37,724 nt of DNA from SLST01 sp964458555 (GTDB lineage Bacteria > Spirochaetota > Spirochaetia > DSM-27196 > SLST01): contig CAYWJH010000023.1 of the NCBI GenBank assembly GCA_964458555.1, positions 1 through 37,724 of the forward strand, read 5' to 3'. Made by a program: the position numbers and the translations under genes. The notes beneath the pieces are model-generated. The model worked only from the letters and a program-made list of their open reading frames with translations, had not been told where the DNA came from and did not search any database. Positions 7,047 through 15,025 of the stretch are shown in pieces; within the stretch, counting starts at the first letter, position 1; every line of letters starts with the position of its first letter.

Positions 7047-8423
7047 CTACCTCAGGTCCTCGACCGCGCTCTGAATCTCGCTCTGGGTCTCATCGACGGT
7101 CAGGTCGCCGTCGATGAACTCACGAACGAGCTCCGCGATGATTCTCGTGTCGTAGAGCTGAGATGTGAGGCTTCCGTAGCCCTGGGCGAATCCCCATCGG
7201 CTGCCGGTCTCGAAGCCTTCGAGCAGACGATCGATCGTCGCGTCGGTGTAGATTCCTCCAAGCGTCGCGCGGCGATCCACGCCTATCTCGAGATCTCTCC
7301 ATTCGCGGACGAATCGGTCCGGATCGTCGGGGGTCCCGTTTCGCACGGGGAACTTACCCTCGGCCGCCATGCCGAGCGTCTCCGAGTACGCCTCGGTCAG
7401 CGAGAAGCCGACGAATTGCTGAGCAGCGTCGATGTCGGCGTCGACGGTGATCCCGAGGTAGAAGACCTCGGTCCATCCTGAGCCTTCGGGGTTCTGCGGC
7501 CCGGCGAGACGCGTCATGAAGCTCGTCGACTCGGCGAGCTCTCTGCTCGTGGGGTCGTCGAACGCGGTGACCGGAACGCTGTCCCGCAGGCCGGCGAGCT
7601 CGTCCATGATGAACGGCGACCAGATGACCATCGCGGCGTCTCCGGCGAAGTAGAGCTCGCGGCTCTGCTGCCAGTAGAGGTTGCCCGCAGGGCTCGCGTT
7701 CACCAGCTCCTTGTAGAACTCCAACGTTTCGGTCCATTCCTCGCCCATCACATCTACGTTACCGTCTGCGTCGACGATGTGCGCGCCGTTCGCGAGCGCA
7801 ACGTGCTCGAACACCTGCATCATGTACGCTTCGCTCGGGTCGGTAGCGGCTACGAAGCCGTACATGTCCGGTGGATCGTGCAGCTCGGCGATCGCGGCAC
7901 GGACGTTGGCATAGCTCGTGGGCGCTTCGAGGCCTGCTTCCTCGAAGAGATCCTCGCGGTACACGAGGAGCTGGGTCCACCCACTCAGGGGAACCGACGC
8001 GTAGCCGTCGTCCGTCTCTACGAGATCGAGCGCGCCGACGCCGAAGGTGTCGGGACCGAGCTCGTCGACCACCTCGGCCGAGGCGGTGCCGTCCAGAATG
8101 CCGGAGTCGTACCACGTAAGCGCGTAGTTGAGCGGATGCGCGATGACGTCCGGGAGCTCTCCGGCGGAGAACGCAGCGGTCACCCGCTCTCCCATATCGC
8201 TCTCGGTCACCGGCACGACTTCCACCGGGATACCCGTCTGGTCCTCAAACCGCGCGTTAATTGCACGCTGGACGTCGAGGCGTTCTGGTTGTTCCTCGCT
8301 GGTCCAGAGCATCAGCTGCTCCGGCTCGGCGGCTGCTTCTTCCTGCCCTCCTGTCGCCGACGCGGTGCCCGCGACGAGAGCGAGTGCGATGAGCACCATT
8401 AACACTGGTGACAATCGTCTCAT
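7047..8423 (-). CDS. carbohydrate ABC transporter substrate-binding protein
   Basis: Extracytoplasmic solute-binding protein of family 1 (458 residues), first gene of the importer operon. The N-terminus MRRLSPVLMVLIALALVAGTAS is a signal peptide, with likely cleavage after ASA and an acidic mature start TGGQEEAAAEPE. There is no lipobox Cys, so it appears to be secreted rather than a lipoprotein. Typical family features follow: DLPDVIAHP near residue 90, a VPLSGWTQLLVYREDLFEEAGL hinge region and a C-terminal helical tail. The start at 8423 is supported by AAAGGAGGAGGAAAGACT directly upstream; a longer frame to 8486 adds 21 basic residues before the signal peptide and is unlikely. The sugar cannot be inferred. 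Confidence 0.95.
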   Translation of the reverse strand: MRRLSPVLMVLIALALVAGTASATGGQEEAAAEPEQLMLWTSEEQPERLDVQRAINARFEDQTGIPVEVVPVTESDMGERVTAAFSAGELPDVIAHPLNYALTWYDSGILDGTASAEVVDELGPDTFGVGALDLVETDDGYASVPLSGWTQLLVYREDLFEEAGLEAPTSYANVRAAIAELHDPPDMYGFVAATDPSEAYMMQVFEHVALANGAHIVDADGNVDVMGEEWTETLEFYKELVNASPAGNLYWQQSRELYFAGDAAMVIWSPFIMDELAGLRDSVPVTAFDDPTSRELAESTSFMTRLAGPQNPEGSGWTEVFYLGITVDADIDAAQQFVGFSLTEAYSETLGMAAEGKFPVRNGTPDDPDRFVREWRDLEIGVDRRATLGGIYTDATIDRLLEGFETGSRWGFAQGYGSLTSQLYDTRIIAELVREFIDGDLTVDETQSEIQSAVEDLR

Positions 8424-8479
8424 AGTCTTTCCTCCTCCTTTGATCGAGCGGTGCCGCCTCACGTTCACGACAGAGACGG

Positions 8480-8495
8480 CCTTCAACGGTGAAGG
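8480..8495. promoter_or_regulatory. candidate LacI-family operator
   Basis: CCTTCAACGGTGAAGG is an inverted repeat with six-base arms and a central CG, the arrangement preferred by LacI-family sugar repressors. It lies about 57-72 bases upstream of the binding-protein start, a plausible operator position. No lacI-type gene lies in this window, so the regulator would act from elsewhere. Assignment is by pattern only. Confidence 0.4.
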
Positions 8496-8541
8496 TAAGA
8501 CTTCCTGTGGTGGCTCGAAATAGACTGTATGGGCTAGACGC

Positions 8542-9249
8542 TCAGCCGCCGCGGCGATCGTGGGTGTGGCCGTCGACCGCCGGCATCAGAGGCCAACCGG
8601 GCACCGGTCCGACGAGCGGTTCGAGCGCCGCGGCGAGCCGCTCGGGCGTCTCGTAGCGGATTGCGCGCATCCCGACCGCGCGCGCCGCGGCGACGTTGTC
8701 CGCGCGGTCGTCGATGAACGCGCACGCACCCGGCGATACGCCGAGTCGCTCGGCGATCGCCGTGTAGTACCTCGGGTCCGGCTTCATGAGGCCCATCTCG
8801 TGGGAGAGGAAGAGCCGGTCTCCGAACGGTGCGAGCGCGTCGGGGTAGGCCGATCGGATCGCCTCGAAGTCGATCGGGTTGGTATTGCTCGCGAGCGCGA
8901 GCGACCAGCCTTCGTCGGCGAGCGCGTGCGCGAGACCGATCGTCTCCGCGACCGGCGCGAACCGATTCCCGAGCGTCGAGGCGAGGAGCCGGGCTGCGCG
9001 CCGCCGGGCGGGCGAGTCGGCATCGGCCTCCCATCGGCCTCCCGGCGTCTCGAGAATGAACGTTATCGCCTCATCGCCGGACATAAGGCCGGTCTCGAAC
9101 GGTTCGACGAGCTCACCGATGCGCCGGGAGACCGCGTCGCGCTCGGCTCCGACGATGCGCGCCGCCGCGTCGACGAACGGTTCGGGAAAGATGTCGACGA
9201 GAACCCTGCCCATGTCGAATAGAATCCTGGTGACGGTGTGATCAGTCAC
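8542..9249 (-). CDS. HAD-superfamily hydrolase, subfamily IA (YihX-like phosphatase)
   Basis: A 235-residue haloacid-dehalogenase-type phosphatase. Motif I is LFDMGRVLVD with the nucleophile Asp12; the usual second Asp is Gly, as in YihX-type members. Motif II is ALASNTNP, the motif III Lys is in GLMKPDPRYY and motif IV is AFIDDRADNVAAA. A helical cap lies at roughly residues 20-90. The GTG start at 9249 overlaps the stop of the VTT gene by eight bases; the next Met lies inside motif I, so no later start is possible. Likely a small sugar-phosphate or nucleotide phosphatase; the substrate is not evident. The C-terminus ends in a short His/Arg-rich tail. Confidence 0.9.
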   Translation of the reverse strand: MTDHTVTRILFDMGRVLVDIFPEPFVDAAARIVGAERDAVSRRIGELVEPFETGLMSGDEAITFILETPGGRWEADADSPARRRAARLLASTLGNRFAPVAETIGLAHALADEGWSLALASNTNPIDFEAIRSAYPDALAPFGDRLFLSHEMGLMKPDPRYYTAIAERLGVSPGACAFIDDRADNVAAARAVGMRAIRYETPERLAAALEPLVGPVPGWPLMPAVDGHTHDRRGG

Positions 9250-9946
9250 GGCGATCCTCTCCGTCCGCCCGGTTGTCCATCAGGAGCCGACGCAGCCCAA
9301 AGGGATTGTACCGCCGTACGAGCACCGGCAGGAGGAGCACCGCCAGCGCGAGCAAGGTACCGAGCACGGCCGCAAGCACGGGCGTGTCGAGAACCGCGGC
9401 GCCCACGGTCGTGTAGAAGAACGTCCACGGCACCATGCCCACGAGGCTCGCCCAGAAGAACCGCCAGAAGCCCAGGGGGCTGAGCCCCGCTCCGTAGCTG
9501 ATCATGTCGAACGACACGACCGGGATGAGCCTCGAGCCGAACACGATGAGCGCGAGCGCTCGCTCGCTGCAGTCGGCGCAGAAGCTCGCCTGCCTGCCGG
9601 TGAGGGCCCGGATCGCGCGCATCCCTACGTGCCGCGCGATCAGGAAGGCGGCGCTGGCGCCCAGGATCGCGCCGGTGACCGCGAGCCCCGTACCCGCCCA
9701 GGGGCCGTAGATCATCCCCAGCACCGCTGAGATGGGCACGTTCGGAAGCGGCGAGACGACGATTGCGACCGCCATCACGAGCACGATCACGACGGGGGCC
9801 CAGATGTCCGCGCGCTCGATCAGGTCGACGAGGCCCTCCTTCGTCAGCGCGGCGCGCACTTCAGGTACGAGCACGGCGGCGAGGAAGAGCGCGGCGAGCA
9901 AGAGGAGGGGAAGGAGCGCGAGCATCCGTCTCAGCGTAGGGTTCAT
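9242..9946 (-). CDS. TVP38/TMEM64 (VTT-domain, DedA-like) membrane protein
   Basis: A 234-residue integral membrane protein of the TVP38/TMEM64 family. Hallmarks are the re-entrant segment VVSPLPNVPISAVLGMIYGPWAGTGL (about 76-101), the glycine-rich VTGAILGASAAFLIARHVG, and FGSRLIPVVSFDMISYGAGLSPLGFW, the conserved R-x-x-P region. Members are thought to move lipids or act in membrane homeostasis. MNPTLRRMLALLPLL (9946) is used as the start because the hydrophobic helix follows at once; a longer frame to 10021 has an uncharacteristic N-terminus. A CXXC (CADC) sits in the middle loop near residue 146. It is co-transcribed with the overlapping HAD gene. Confidence 0.9.
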   Translation of the reverse strand: MNPTLRRMLALLPLLLLAALFLAAVLVPEVRAALTKEGLVDLIERADIWAPVVIVLVMAVAIVVSPLPNVPISAVLGMIYGPWAGTGLAVTGAILGASAAFLIARHVGMRAIRALTGRQASFCADCSERALALIVFGSRLIPVVSFDMISYGAGLSPLGFWRFFWASLVGMVPWTFFYTTVGAAVLDTPVLAAVLGTLLALAVLLLPVLVRRYNPFGLRRLLMDNRADGEDRRD

Positions 9947-10052
9947 TTTCTTGTCCCGAGCGCCGCCGCTCACCGGCACGACCGCACCCGGGAGTATAGC
10001 GTCGCGGGGGCGGGGGTCCAAGGGTGCCGATGCGCCGGCACCGGCGGCGTGG

Positions 10053-10913
10053 CTACCCGAGCACGACCTCGCCGATCGTTAGCAGCGCGATGCCGACGAA
10101 CAGTACGCCCAGCGCGATCTCCATCGCGCGGTCGGGGATCTTCTTCGCGATCGCGGGCCCGAGCTGCCCGCCGATGAGCACGCCGGGTGCCGTGAAGATC
10201 ACGATGCTCGCGACCTGGAGGAGCGTCTCCGATCCCGCCTGCGCGAACCGTACGACGTGGCTGCCCGATGCGACGAGCACCGTGACCGCGATCACGAAGA
10301 CACTCGTCGACACGCCCACTCGGCTGGGAACCTTGCACCGCTGCAGCAGAAAGTAGTCGTTGAGCTCGCCGAGCCCCGTGGAGATCATACCCACGAAGAG
10401 CCCGCCCACACCGGCGGTGATCATGCCCTGGACCTTCCGCGATACCGAGTAGCAGATCTCCTCGCCGTCTCGCGCGGTGATGCACTTCTCGGCGCCGGTC
10501 TTCTTCGCGTGCTCGAGCGCCGCGGCGGTCAACTCCTGGACCTCCTCCTCGCGGGGCTGATGGAGGAAGCTCACCGCGACCGCCGCGAGCCCGACTCCGA
10601 GCACGACCTTGAGGATTTCGGGCTCGATGAGCCCGGCGGCGAGGGTGCCCACGATCGCGAGTGGCACCGTCGCGGCGAGCATGAGCAGCCCCAGCTTGTA
10701 GTCGATGACCTTCTGTCTCCCGTAGGCGAACAGCCCGCTCCCGAACCCGAAGAGCTCGGTGATCAGCGCCGTTCCGATCGCGACCTCCGGCGGAAGCCTG
10801 AGCGCGAGGATGAACAGCGGCGAGAAGAAGGTCGCCCCGCCAATGCCGGAGGCCATCGCGAGCGTCGCGATCGCGAGTGCCGCGGGAAACATGAACCAGA
10901 ACTCGAACGTCAT
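10053..10913 (-). CDS. TauE/SafE-family anion exporter
   Basis: A 286-residue transporter of the sulfite exporter TauE/SafE family. It has two related membrane halves: the first opens with the glycine-rich stretch MASGIGGATFFSPLFIL, the second with GVGGLFVGMISTGLGELNDYFLL. Between them is a soluble loop (about 120-160) containing two cysteines (EKCITA, EEICYS), as in some members of the family. The ATG at 10913 is preceded by CGAAAGGAGACGGT, a strong ribosome binding site. Family members export sulfite, sulfoacetate or other organic anions; the sulfotransferase-like gene at 15026-16510 is the only other sulfur-linked gene nearby, and no direct link is shown. Confidence 0.93.
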   Translation of the reverse strand: MTFEFWFMFPAALAIATLAMASGIGGATFFSPLFILALRLPPEVAIGTALITELFGFGSGLFAYGRQKVIDYKLGLLMLAATVPLAIVGTLAAGLIEPEILKVVLGVGLAAVAVSFLHQPREEEVQELTAAALEHAKKTGAEKCITARDGEEICYSVSRKVQGMITAGVGGLFVGMISTGLGELNDYFLLQRCKVPSRVGVSTSVFVIAVTVLVASGSHVVRFAQAGSETLLQVASIVIFTAPGVLIGGQLGPAIAKKIPDRAMEIALGVLFVGIALLTIGEVVLG

Positions 10914-11002
10914 ACCGTCTCCTTTCGTGCCGCGCGGTCTCGGGGGCGTTCACGGAAGCCGCGCGGCGCCGGGGCGTGCCCCCGCAGCCGCGCGGCTTCC
11001 GT

Positions 11003-12829
11003 CTACCCCAGCACGCGGTCGAGGTTGAACGCCGCGCTGATGAGCGCGAGGTGCGTGAACGCCTGCGGGAAGTTCCCCAGCGCCTCGCCGAGCGGTCCGG
11101 TCTCCTCGGCGAAGAGGCCCAGGTGATTCGCGTAGCCGAGCATCTTCTCGAACATGAGCCGCGCCTCGTCGAGGCGCGCCCGGTCGTGCGCGCCCGCCCG
11201 CGTCAGCGCCTCGACCAACCAGAAGCTGCAGATGTTGAAGGTCCCTTCTTCCCCGGCAAGGCCGTCCGGGGACTGCGAGACGTCGTAGCGGAAGGTGAGG
11301 CTGTTGGAGACGAGGCCGCCTTCCTCCGGACTCTTGAGCGTCGCGTCGAGCGTGGAGAGCATACGGGGGTCGGTAGGCGAGACGAAGAAGACGAGCGGCA
11401 TCATGAGGTTCGACGCGTCGAGCGCCTCGCTGCCGTACGACTGGACGAACGCCTCGCGGCTCTCGCTCCAGCCCTTTTCCATGATCTCCTCGTAGATCTC
11501 ATCGCGGGTCCGTATCCACCGTTCCCGGTCGGCGGGGAACGATCGTTTGTCGGCAAGCCTCAGGCCCCGGTCGAGCGCGACCCAGCACATGAGCTTCGAG
11601 TAGACGAAGTCGCGCTGCCCGCCGCGCACCTCCCAGATGCCCTCGTCGGTCTTCTTCCAGTTGTCGGCGACCCAGTTCACGAGCCTGCGCAGCTGGACCC
11701 AGAGGTCGTAGGAGATGGGCGAGCCGTACTTGTTGTAGAGGTAGACCGAATCCATGAGCTCGCCGTAGATGTCGAGCTGGAGCTGATCGTACGCGCCGTT
11801 GCCCACCCTCACCGGCCGGCTGTCGCGGTAGCCGGCGAGGTGCGAGAGCTCCTCTTCGCTCAGGTCGTGGCGACCGTCGATCCCGTACATGATCTGCAGC
11901 GAGCCGTCCGGGTTGAGCTCGTGCGCGCGCTCTTGGATCCAGCCCATGAACGCCTCCGCCTCGTCGGTGAAGCCGATGCGAAGCAGCGCGTAGAGCGTGA
12001 AGGCGGCGTCGCGGATCCACGTAAACCGGTAGTCCCAATTGCGCTCGCCGCCGATGCCCTCGGGCAGACTCGTGGTGGGCGCGGCGACGATCGCCCCGGT
12101 CGGACCGTAGGTGAGCAGCTTCAGGATCAGCGCCGAACGGTGCACCATCTCGCGCCACCGGCCGGTGTACGTCGACTGCGCGATCCAGTCCCGCCAGTAG
12201 GCGACGGTGTCGCGGAAGAGCCGGTCAGATTCCGGCTCCGGCAGCGCGCCGCCGCAGCCGCTGTCGCGCTCGACCTGCTGCAGGATGAACGTCGTCGTCT
12301 CGCCTTCGCGCAGCGTGAACGTGGACTTCGCCCCGCCGTCGACCACGTCGATGGCCGTGCCGCTCGCGAGCCCCAGCGTGAGCTCGTCGGTCTGAAACGC
12401 CACACCGTTGTCGGCCGGCCGTGTCTCGTGCTCGGCGCGGCCGTAGTCGAAGGCCGGCCGGCACGTCATGGTCCACTCGAGGGTGCCGCGCACCGTCGTT
12501 ACACGACGGATGAGCTGGTGCGTTCCGCTTCGACCCTCGATCCCGCCCACCGGCATGAAGTCGACGACCTCGCCGACGCCGTCGGAGCAGAGGAAGCGCG
12601 TGACGAGCACGTTGGTCTCCGGCCAGTAGAACTGCTTGTGCTGCGCGGACTCGTGGTTGGCGTGGACCCGGAAGCTGCCCCCGCGCTCGTCGTCGAGAAT
12701 CGCGCCGAACACGCTCGGCGAGTCGAAGCGCGGGAAGCAGAACCAGTCGATCGCCCCGTTCATGCCCACGAGCGCGACGGTGTGCGTGTCGCCTATGACG
12801 CCGTAGTTCTCGATCGGTTGGTAGCTCAC
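11003..12829 (-). CDS. glycoside hydrolase family 15 protein (glucoamylase/trehalase-like)
   Basis: A 608-residue GH15 enzyme: an N-terminal beta-sandwich (about 1-210, opening PIENYGVIGDTHTVALVG) and an (alpha/alpha)6 barrel. GERNWDYRFTWIRDA (261-275) is the family hallmark. The likely general acid is Glu400 in IWEVRGG and the likely base is Glu528 in GEEGTFN. There is no signal peptide, so it should act in the cytoplasm on imported or stored alpha-glucosides, releasing glucose by inversion; trehalose or short maltodextrins are the usual substrates. The GTG start at 12829 lies one base after the SDR stop, with GGAGGATGAG upstream, so translation is coupled to that gene. Confidence 0.95.
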   Translation of the reverse strand: MSYQPIENYGVIGDTHTVALVGMNGAIDWFCFPRFDSPSVFGAILDDERGGSFRVHANHESAQHKQFYWPETNVLVTRFLCSDGVGEVVDFMPVGGIEGRSGTHQLIRRVTTVRGTLEWTMTCRPAFDYGRAEHETRPADNGVAFQTDELTLGLASGTAIDVVDGGAKSTFTLREGETTTFILQQVERDSGCGGALPEPESDRLFRDTVAYWRDWIAQSTYTGRWREMVHRSALILKLLTYGPTGAIVAAPTTSLPEGIGGERNWDYRFTWIRDAAFTLYALLRIGFTDEAEAFMGWIQERAHELNPDGSLQIMYGIDGRHDLSEEELSHLAGYRDSRPVRVGNGAYDQLQLDIYGELMDSVYLYNKYGSPISYDLWVQLRRLVNWVADNWKKTDEGIWEVRGGQRDFVYSKLMCWVALDRGLRLADKRSFPADRERWIRTRDEIYEEIMEKGWSESREAFVQSYGSEALDASNLMMPLVFFVSPTDPRMLSTLDATLKSPEEGGLVSNSLTFRYDVSQSPDGLAGEEGTFNICSFWLVEALTRAGAHDRARLDEARLMFEKMLGYANHLGLFAEETGPLGEALGNFPQAFTHLALISAAFNLDRVLG

Positions 12830-12830
12830 C

Positions 12831-13673
12831 TCATCCTCCTGCCGCGAAGCCGGGGTAGAGCGTCATGCCGCCGTCGACGACGATGGTCGTCCCGTTCACG
12901 TAGTCGGAGTGATCGCTCGCGAGCCAGACGGCAGCGTTGCCTATGTCCTCGGGCTCGCCGATGCGATTGTACGGTACGAGCTCCATGAGCGCATCGTACG
13001 CCTCTTGCGTCTCCCACGCGGCGCGATTGATCGGTGTGCGAACGGCCCCGGGTGCGATGCTGTTCACACGGATCGCGTCGCCGGCGACCTCCTGGGCGAG
13101 GCTCTTCGAGAAGAGCATCACGCCGCCCTTGCTCGCCGCGTAGTTCGCGTGCCCGGCCCACGGGATGATCTCGTGAACGCTGCTCATGCAGATGATCTTA
13201 CCCGCCGCGCACGAGATCTCCGGTTCGACGCCGCGCGCCTTGAAGTGGCGCACCGCTTCCCGGCTGCAGAGAAACTGTCCCGTCAGGTTCACGCCCATCA
13301 CCGTCTGCCACTGCTTGAGCGTCATCTCGTCTATGTTGGCGTCCATCTGGATTCCCGCGTTGTTCACGAGGATGTCGAGCCGCCCGGCGTCTTCGAGCGT
13401 CGCCTCGAACATCGACTGGACCGTCGCCTCGTCGGAAACGTCGGCCTGCACGAGCGTCGCTCGCCGACCGAGACTACGGATCTCGGCCGCCACGTCCTCG
13501 GCGGCGTCCCGGCCGCCGCGGTAGTTGACCGCCACGTCGGCCCCGGCGGCGGCGAGGGCAAGCGCGACGCCCCTGCCTATTCCCGAGCTCGCTCCGGTTA
13601 CGAGCGCGACCTGTCCGTCGAGACGAGGCCCCTGCGCGGGGGCGGACGCTTTCGCGTCTTCGTGCGTACCCAT
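12831..13673 (-). CDS. short-chain dehydrogenase, glucose 1-dehydrogenase-like
   Basis: A classical SDR of 280 residues. The cofactor motif is VTGASSGIGRG (about 25-35), followed by ILVNNAGIQ, then the catalytic Ser in CMSSVHEIIPWAG and YAASKGG. The SSVHE-IPW phrase and the ending VNGTTIVVDGGMTLYP closely resemble Bacillus-type glucose 1-dehydrogenase, which oxidises beta-D-glucose with NAD(P). The N-terminus carries about 20 extra polar residues. CGGAGGAGGGTGT precedes the ATG. It heads a two-gene operon with the GH15 enzyme, so an alpha-glucoside to glucose to gluconolactone route is plausible; sugar specificity within this SDR group is variable. Confidence 0.92.
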   Translation of the reverse strand: MGTHEDAKASAPAQGPRLDGQVALVTGASSGIGRGVALALAAAGADVAVNYRGGRDAAEDVAAEIRSLGRRATLVQADVSDEATVQSMFEATLEDAGRLDILVNNAGIQMDANIDEMTLKQWQTVMGVNLTGQFLCSREAVRHFKARGVEPEISCAAGKIICMSSVHEIIPWAGHANYAASKGGVMLFSKSLAQEVAGDAIRVNSIAPGAVRTPINRAAWETQEAYDALMELVPYNRIGEPEDIGNAAVWLASDHSDYVNGTTIVVDGGMTLYPGFAAGG

Positions 13674-13861
13674 ACACCCTCCTCCGCGGCAACCATACTA
13701 CCTGACGATTCCTCGTGGCAAGCAAGATAGTTGATAGTACAAGTTTGCCTTCGATGCGCTCGAGGAGCTCTCCTCCTGGGCGCCGGTCTTTCGTTGTATG
13801 AACAAGTAAAAGGTCGAGCCCCGGTTGAAGACGGACGCCGATTATCGTATCTTCTCCGGCT

Positions 13862-14404
13862 GTGAAGTATACCAGATCACGCCGCCCGAGCCGGGGCGGG
13901 TACAATACAGCGACGCGCAGGCGCGTTCGCGCCGCAGCGGTTCGCCAGCGTCCACGAACTCCACCCGGGCATCGCGCACTCGCGAACGAGCTCGAGCGGA
14001 TCACGGCGACCTGCCCCGGGTACAACCTGGGCAGGGCGTACAAGAAGGTGACGCGTGAGTTCGAGAAGGAGTTCCGCGAGAGTAACCTGACGCTCGCGCA
14101 GTTCGCGCTGCTCGTGAACATCGGGCGCGGAGAGCCGGCAACCGGATCCGAAGTTGCCGCTCGCCTCGGGTCTGACGTGAGCACCGTCTCGCGCACGATC
14201 GAGCTGCTCGTCGACCGCGGACTGGTTTGCCAGGAGCGCGGTGTCGATCGCCGTGTCCGCGTCTACAGCCTGACCGACGCCGGGCGCGAGGCGCTCGAGG
14301 AAGCGATCCCGAAGTGGCGGCGCGCCAGGCGCCGGACACTCGAGGGTATCGACCGAGGCGCGTGGCGAACAACGCTCCGTCAGCTCCGCGCGCTCGGCGC
14401 CTGA
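13862..14404 (+). CDS. MarR-family transcriptional regulator
   Basis: A winged-helix MarR protein (180 residues from a GTG start). The core begins near residue 40 (ALANELERITATCPGYNLGRAYKKVTREFEKEF) and runs through the recognition helix (SEVAARLGSDVSTVSRTIELLVDRGLV) and wing (RGVDRRVRVYSLTDAGREAL). Cys51 sits in the position of the N-terminal Cys used for peroxide sensing in related MarR/OhrR proteins, so redox control is possible. The start is uncertain: no ribosome binding site is visible and the first 35 residues are Arg-rich and low in complexity. The AhpD-like gene follows nine bases later, suggesting that this regulator controls it. Confidence 0.85.
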   Translation: MKYTRSRRPSRGGYNTATRRRVRAAAVRQRPRTPPGHRALANELERITATCPGYNLGRAYKKVTREFEKEFRESNLTLAQFALLVNIGRGEPATGSEVAARLGSDVSTVSRTIELLVDRGLVCQERGVDRRVRVYSLTDAGREALEEAIPKWRRARRRTLEGIDRGAWRTTLRQLRALGA

Positions 14405-14413
14405 GATCCCGGC

Positions 14414-14977
14414 ATGGCGCGTATTCGCACCATCGCGGCCGACGAGGCCGCAGGCGAGTTGGCCGACATCTACGCCGAGCTCACGCGTTCACGCGGCAAG
14501 CTCGCCGAAGTCCACAAGATTCAGAGCCTCCACCCGGAGAGCATCCGGGATCACATGTCGCTCTACATGACGGTGATGTTCGCGCGTTCTCCGCTCTCGA
14601 GGCCCGAGCGCGAGATGATCGCCGTCGTCGTGTCGGCGACCAACGGCTGTGCGTACTGCATCGAGCACCACGGACAGGCGTTGCTCCACTTCTGGAAGGA
14701 TCGAGCGCGCCTCGACGCCTTGATTGAGCATCGCGCCGCCGACCCTGCGCTCACCGCGCGCGAGGCGGCGCTGTGCCGGTACGCGGAGCTCGTAACCCGC
14801 GAGCCCGGCTCGCCCGGGGTGGACGGGGCGGTCGAAGCCCTGCGCGCGGTCGGGCTCGACGATCGAGCGGTGCTCGACGCGACGCTCGTCGTATCGTACT
14901 TCAACTTCGTGAATCGGATGGTACTCGCGCTCGGTGTCGAGCTCGAAGCGGATGCCGGCGGCTACGAGTACGAGTAG
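14414..14977 (+). CDS. AhpD-like peroxidase-related enzyme (carboxymuconolactone decarboxylase family)
   Basis: A 187-residue alpha-helical protein of the AhpD/CMD family, 'uncharacterised peroxidase-related' subgroup. The active-site motif CAYCIEHH (C-x2-C-x3-H) near residue 77 supplies the redox cysteines; the following helices (RAALxxYA-like region ALCRYAELVTREP, then AVLDATLVVSYFNFVNRM) are typical. Family members reduce hydroperoxides with a dihydrolipoyl-type partner, though substrates of this subgroup are undefined. It is downstream of, and probably co-transcribed with, the MarR gene carrying a possible sensor Cys, which fits an organic-peroxide response. Confidence 0.9.
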   Translation: MARIRTIAADEAAGELADIYAELTRSRGKLAEVHKIQSLHPESIRDHMSLYMTVMFARSPLSRPEREMIAVVVSATNGCAYCIEHHGQALLHFWKDRARLDALIEHRAADPALTAREAALCRYAELVTREPGSPGVDGAVEALRAVGLDDRAVLDATLVVSYFNFVNRMVLALGVELEADAGGYEYE

Positions 14978-15025
14978 CCGTCAGGGGGTCCGCGCGCCGC
15001 GCCGCATCGGCCCGAGCGGACGCGC

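Noticed and set aside
13794..13805. TTGTatgaACAA as an operator for the MarR regulator, given as a feature.
   Set aside because: Only four-base arms and a single occurrence; too weak for the feature list, so kept only as a suggestion in a finding.
13901..13906. TACAAT as a -10 for the MarR gene, implying a later start codon.
   Set aside because: No ATG, GTG or TTG codon in the MarR frame lies at a suitable distance after it, so the GTG at 13862 was kept.
14978..15025. GC-rich inverted repeat between the AhpD-like and sulfotransferase genes as a bidirectional terminator.
   Set aside because: Stem of about six pairs with a long loop and no T-run on either strand.
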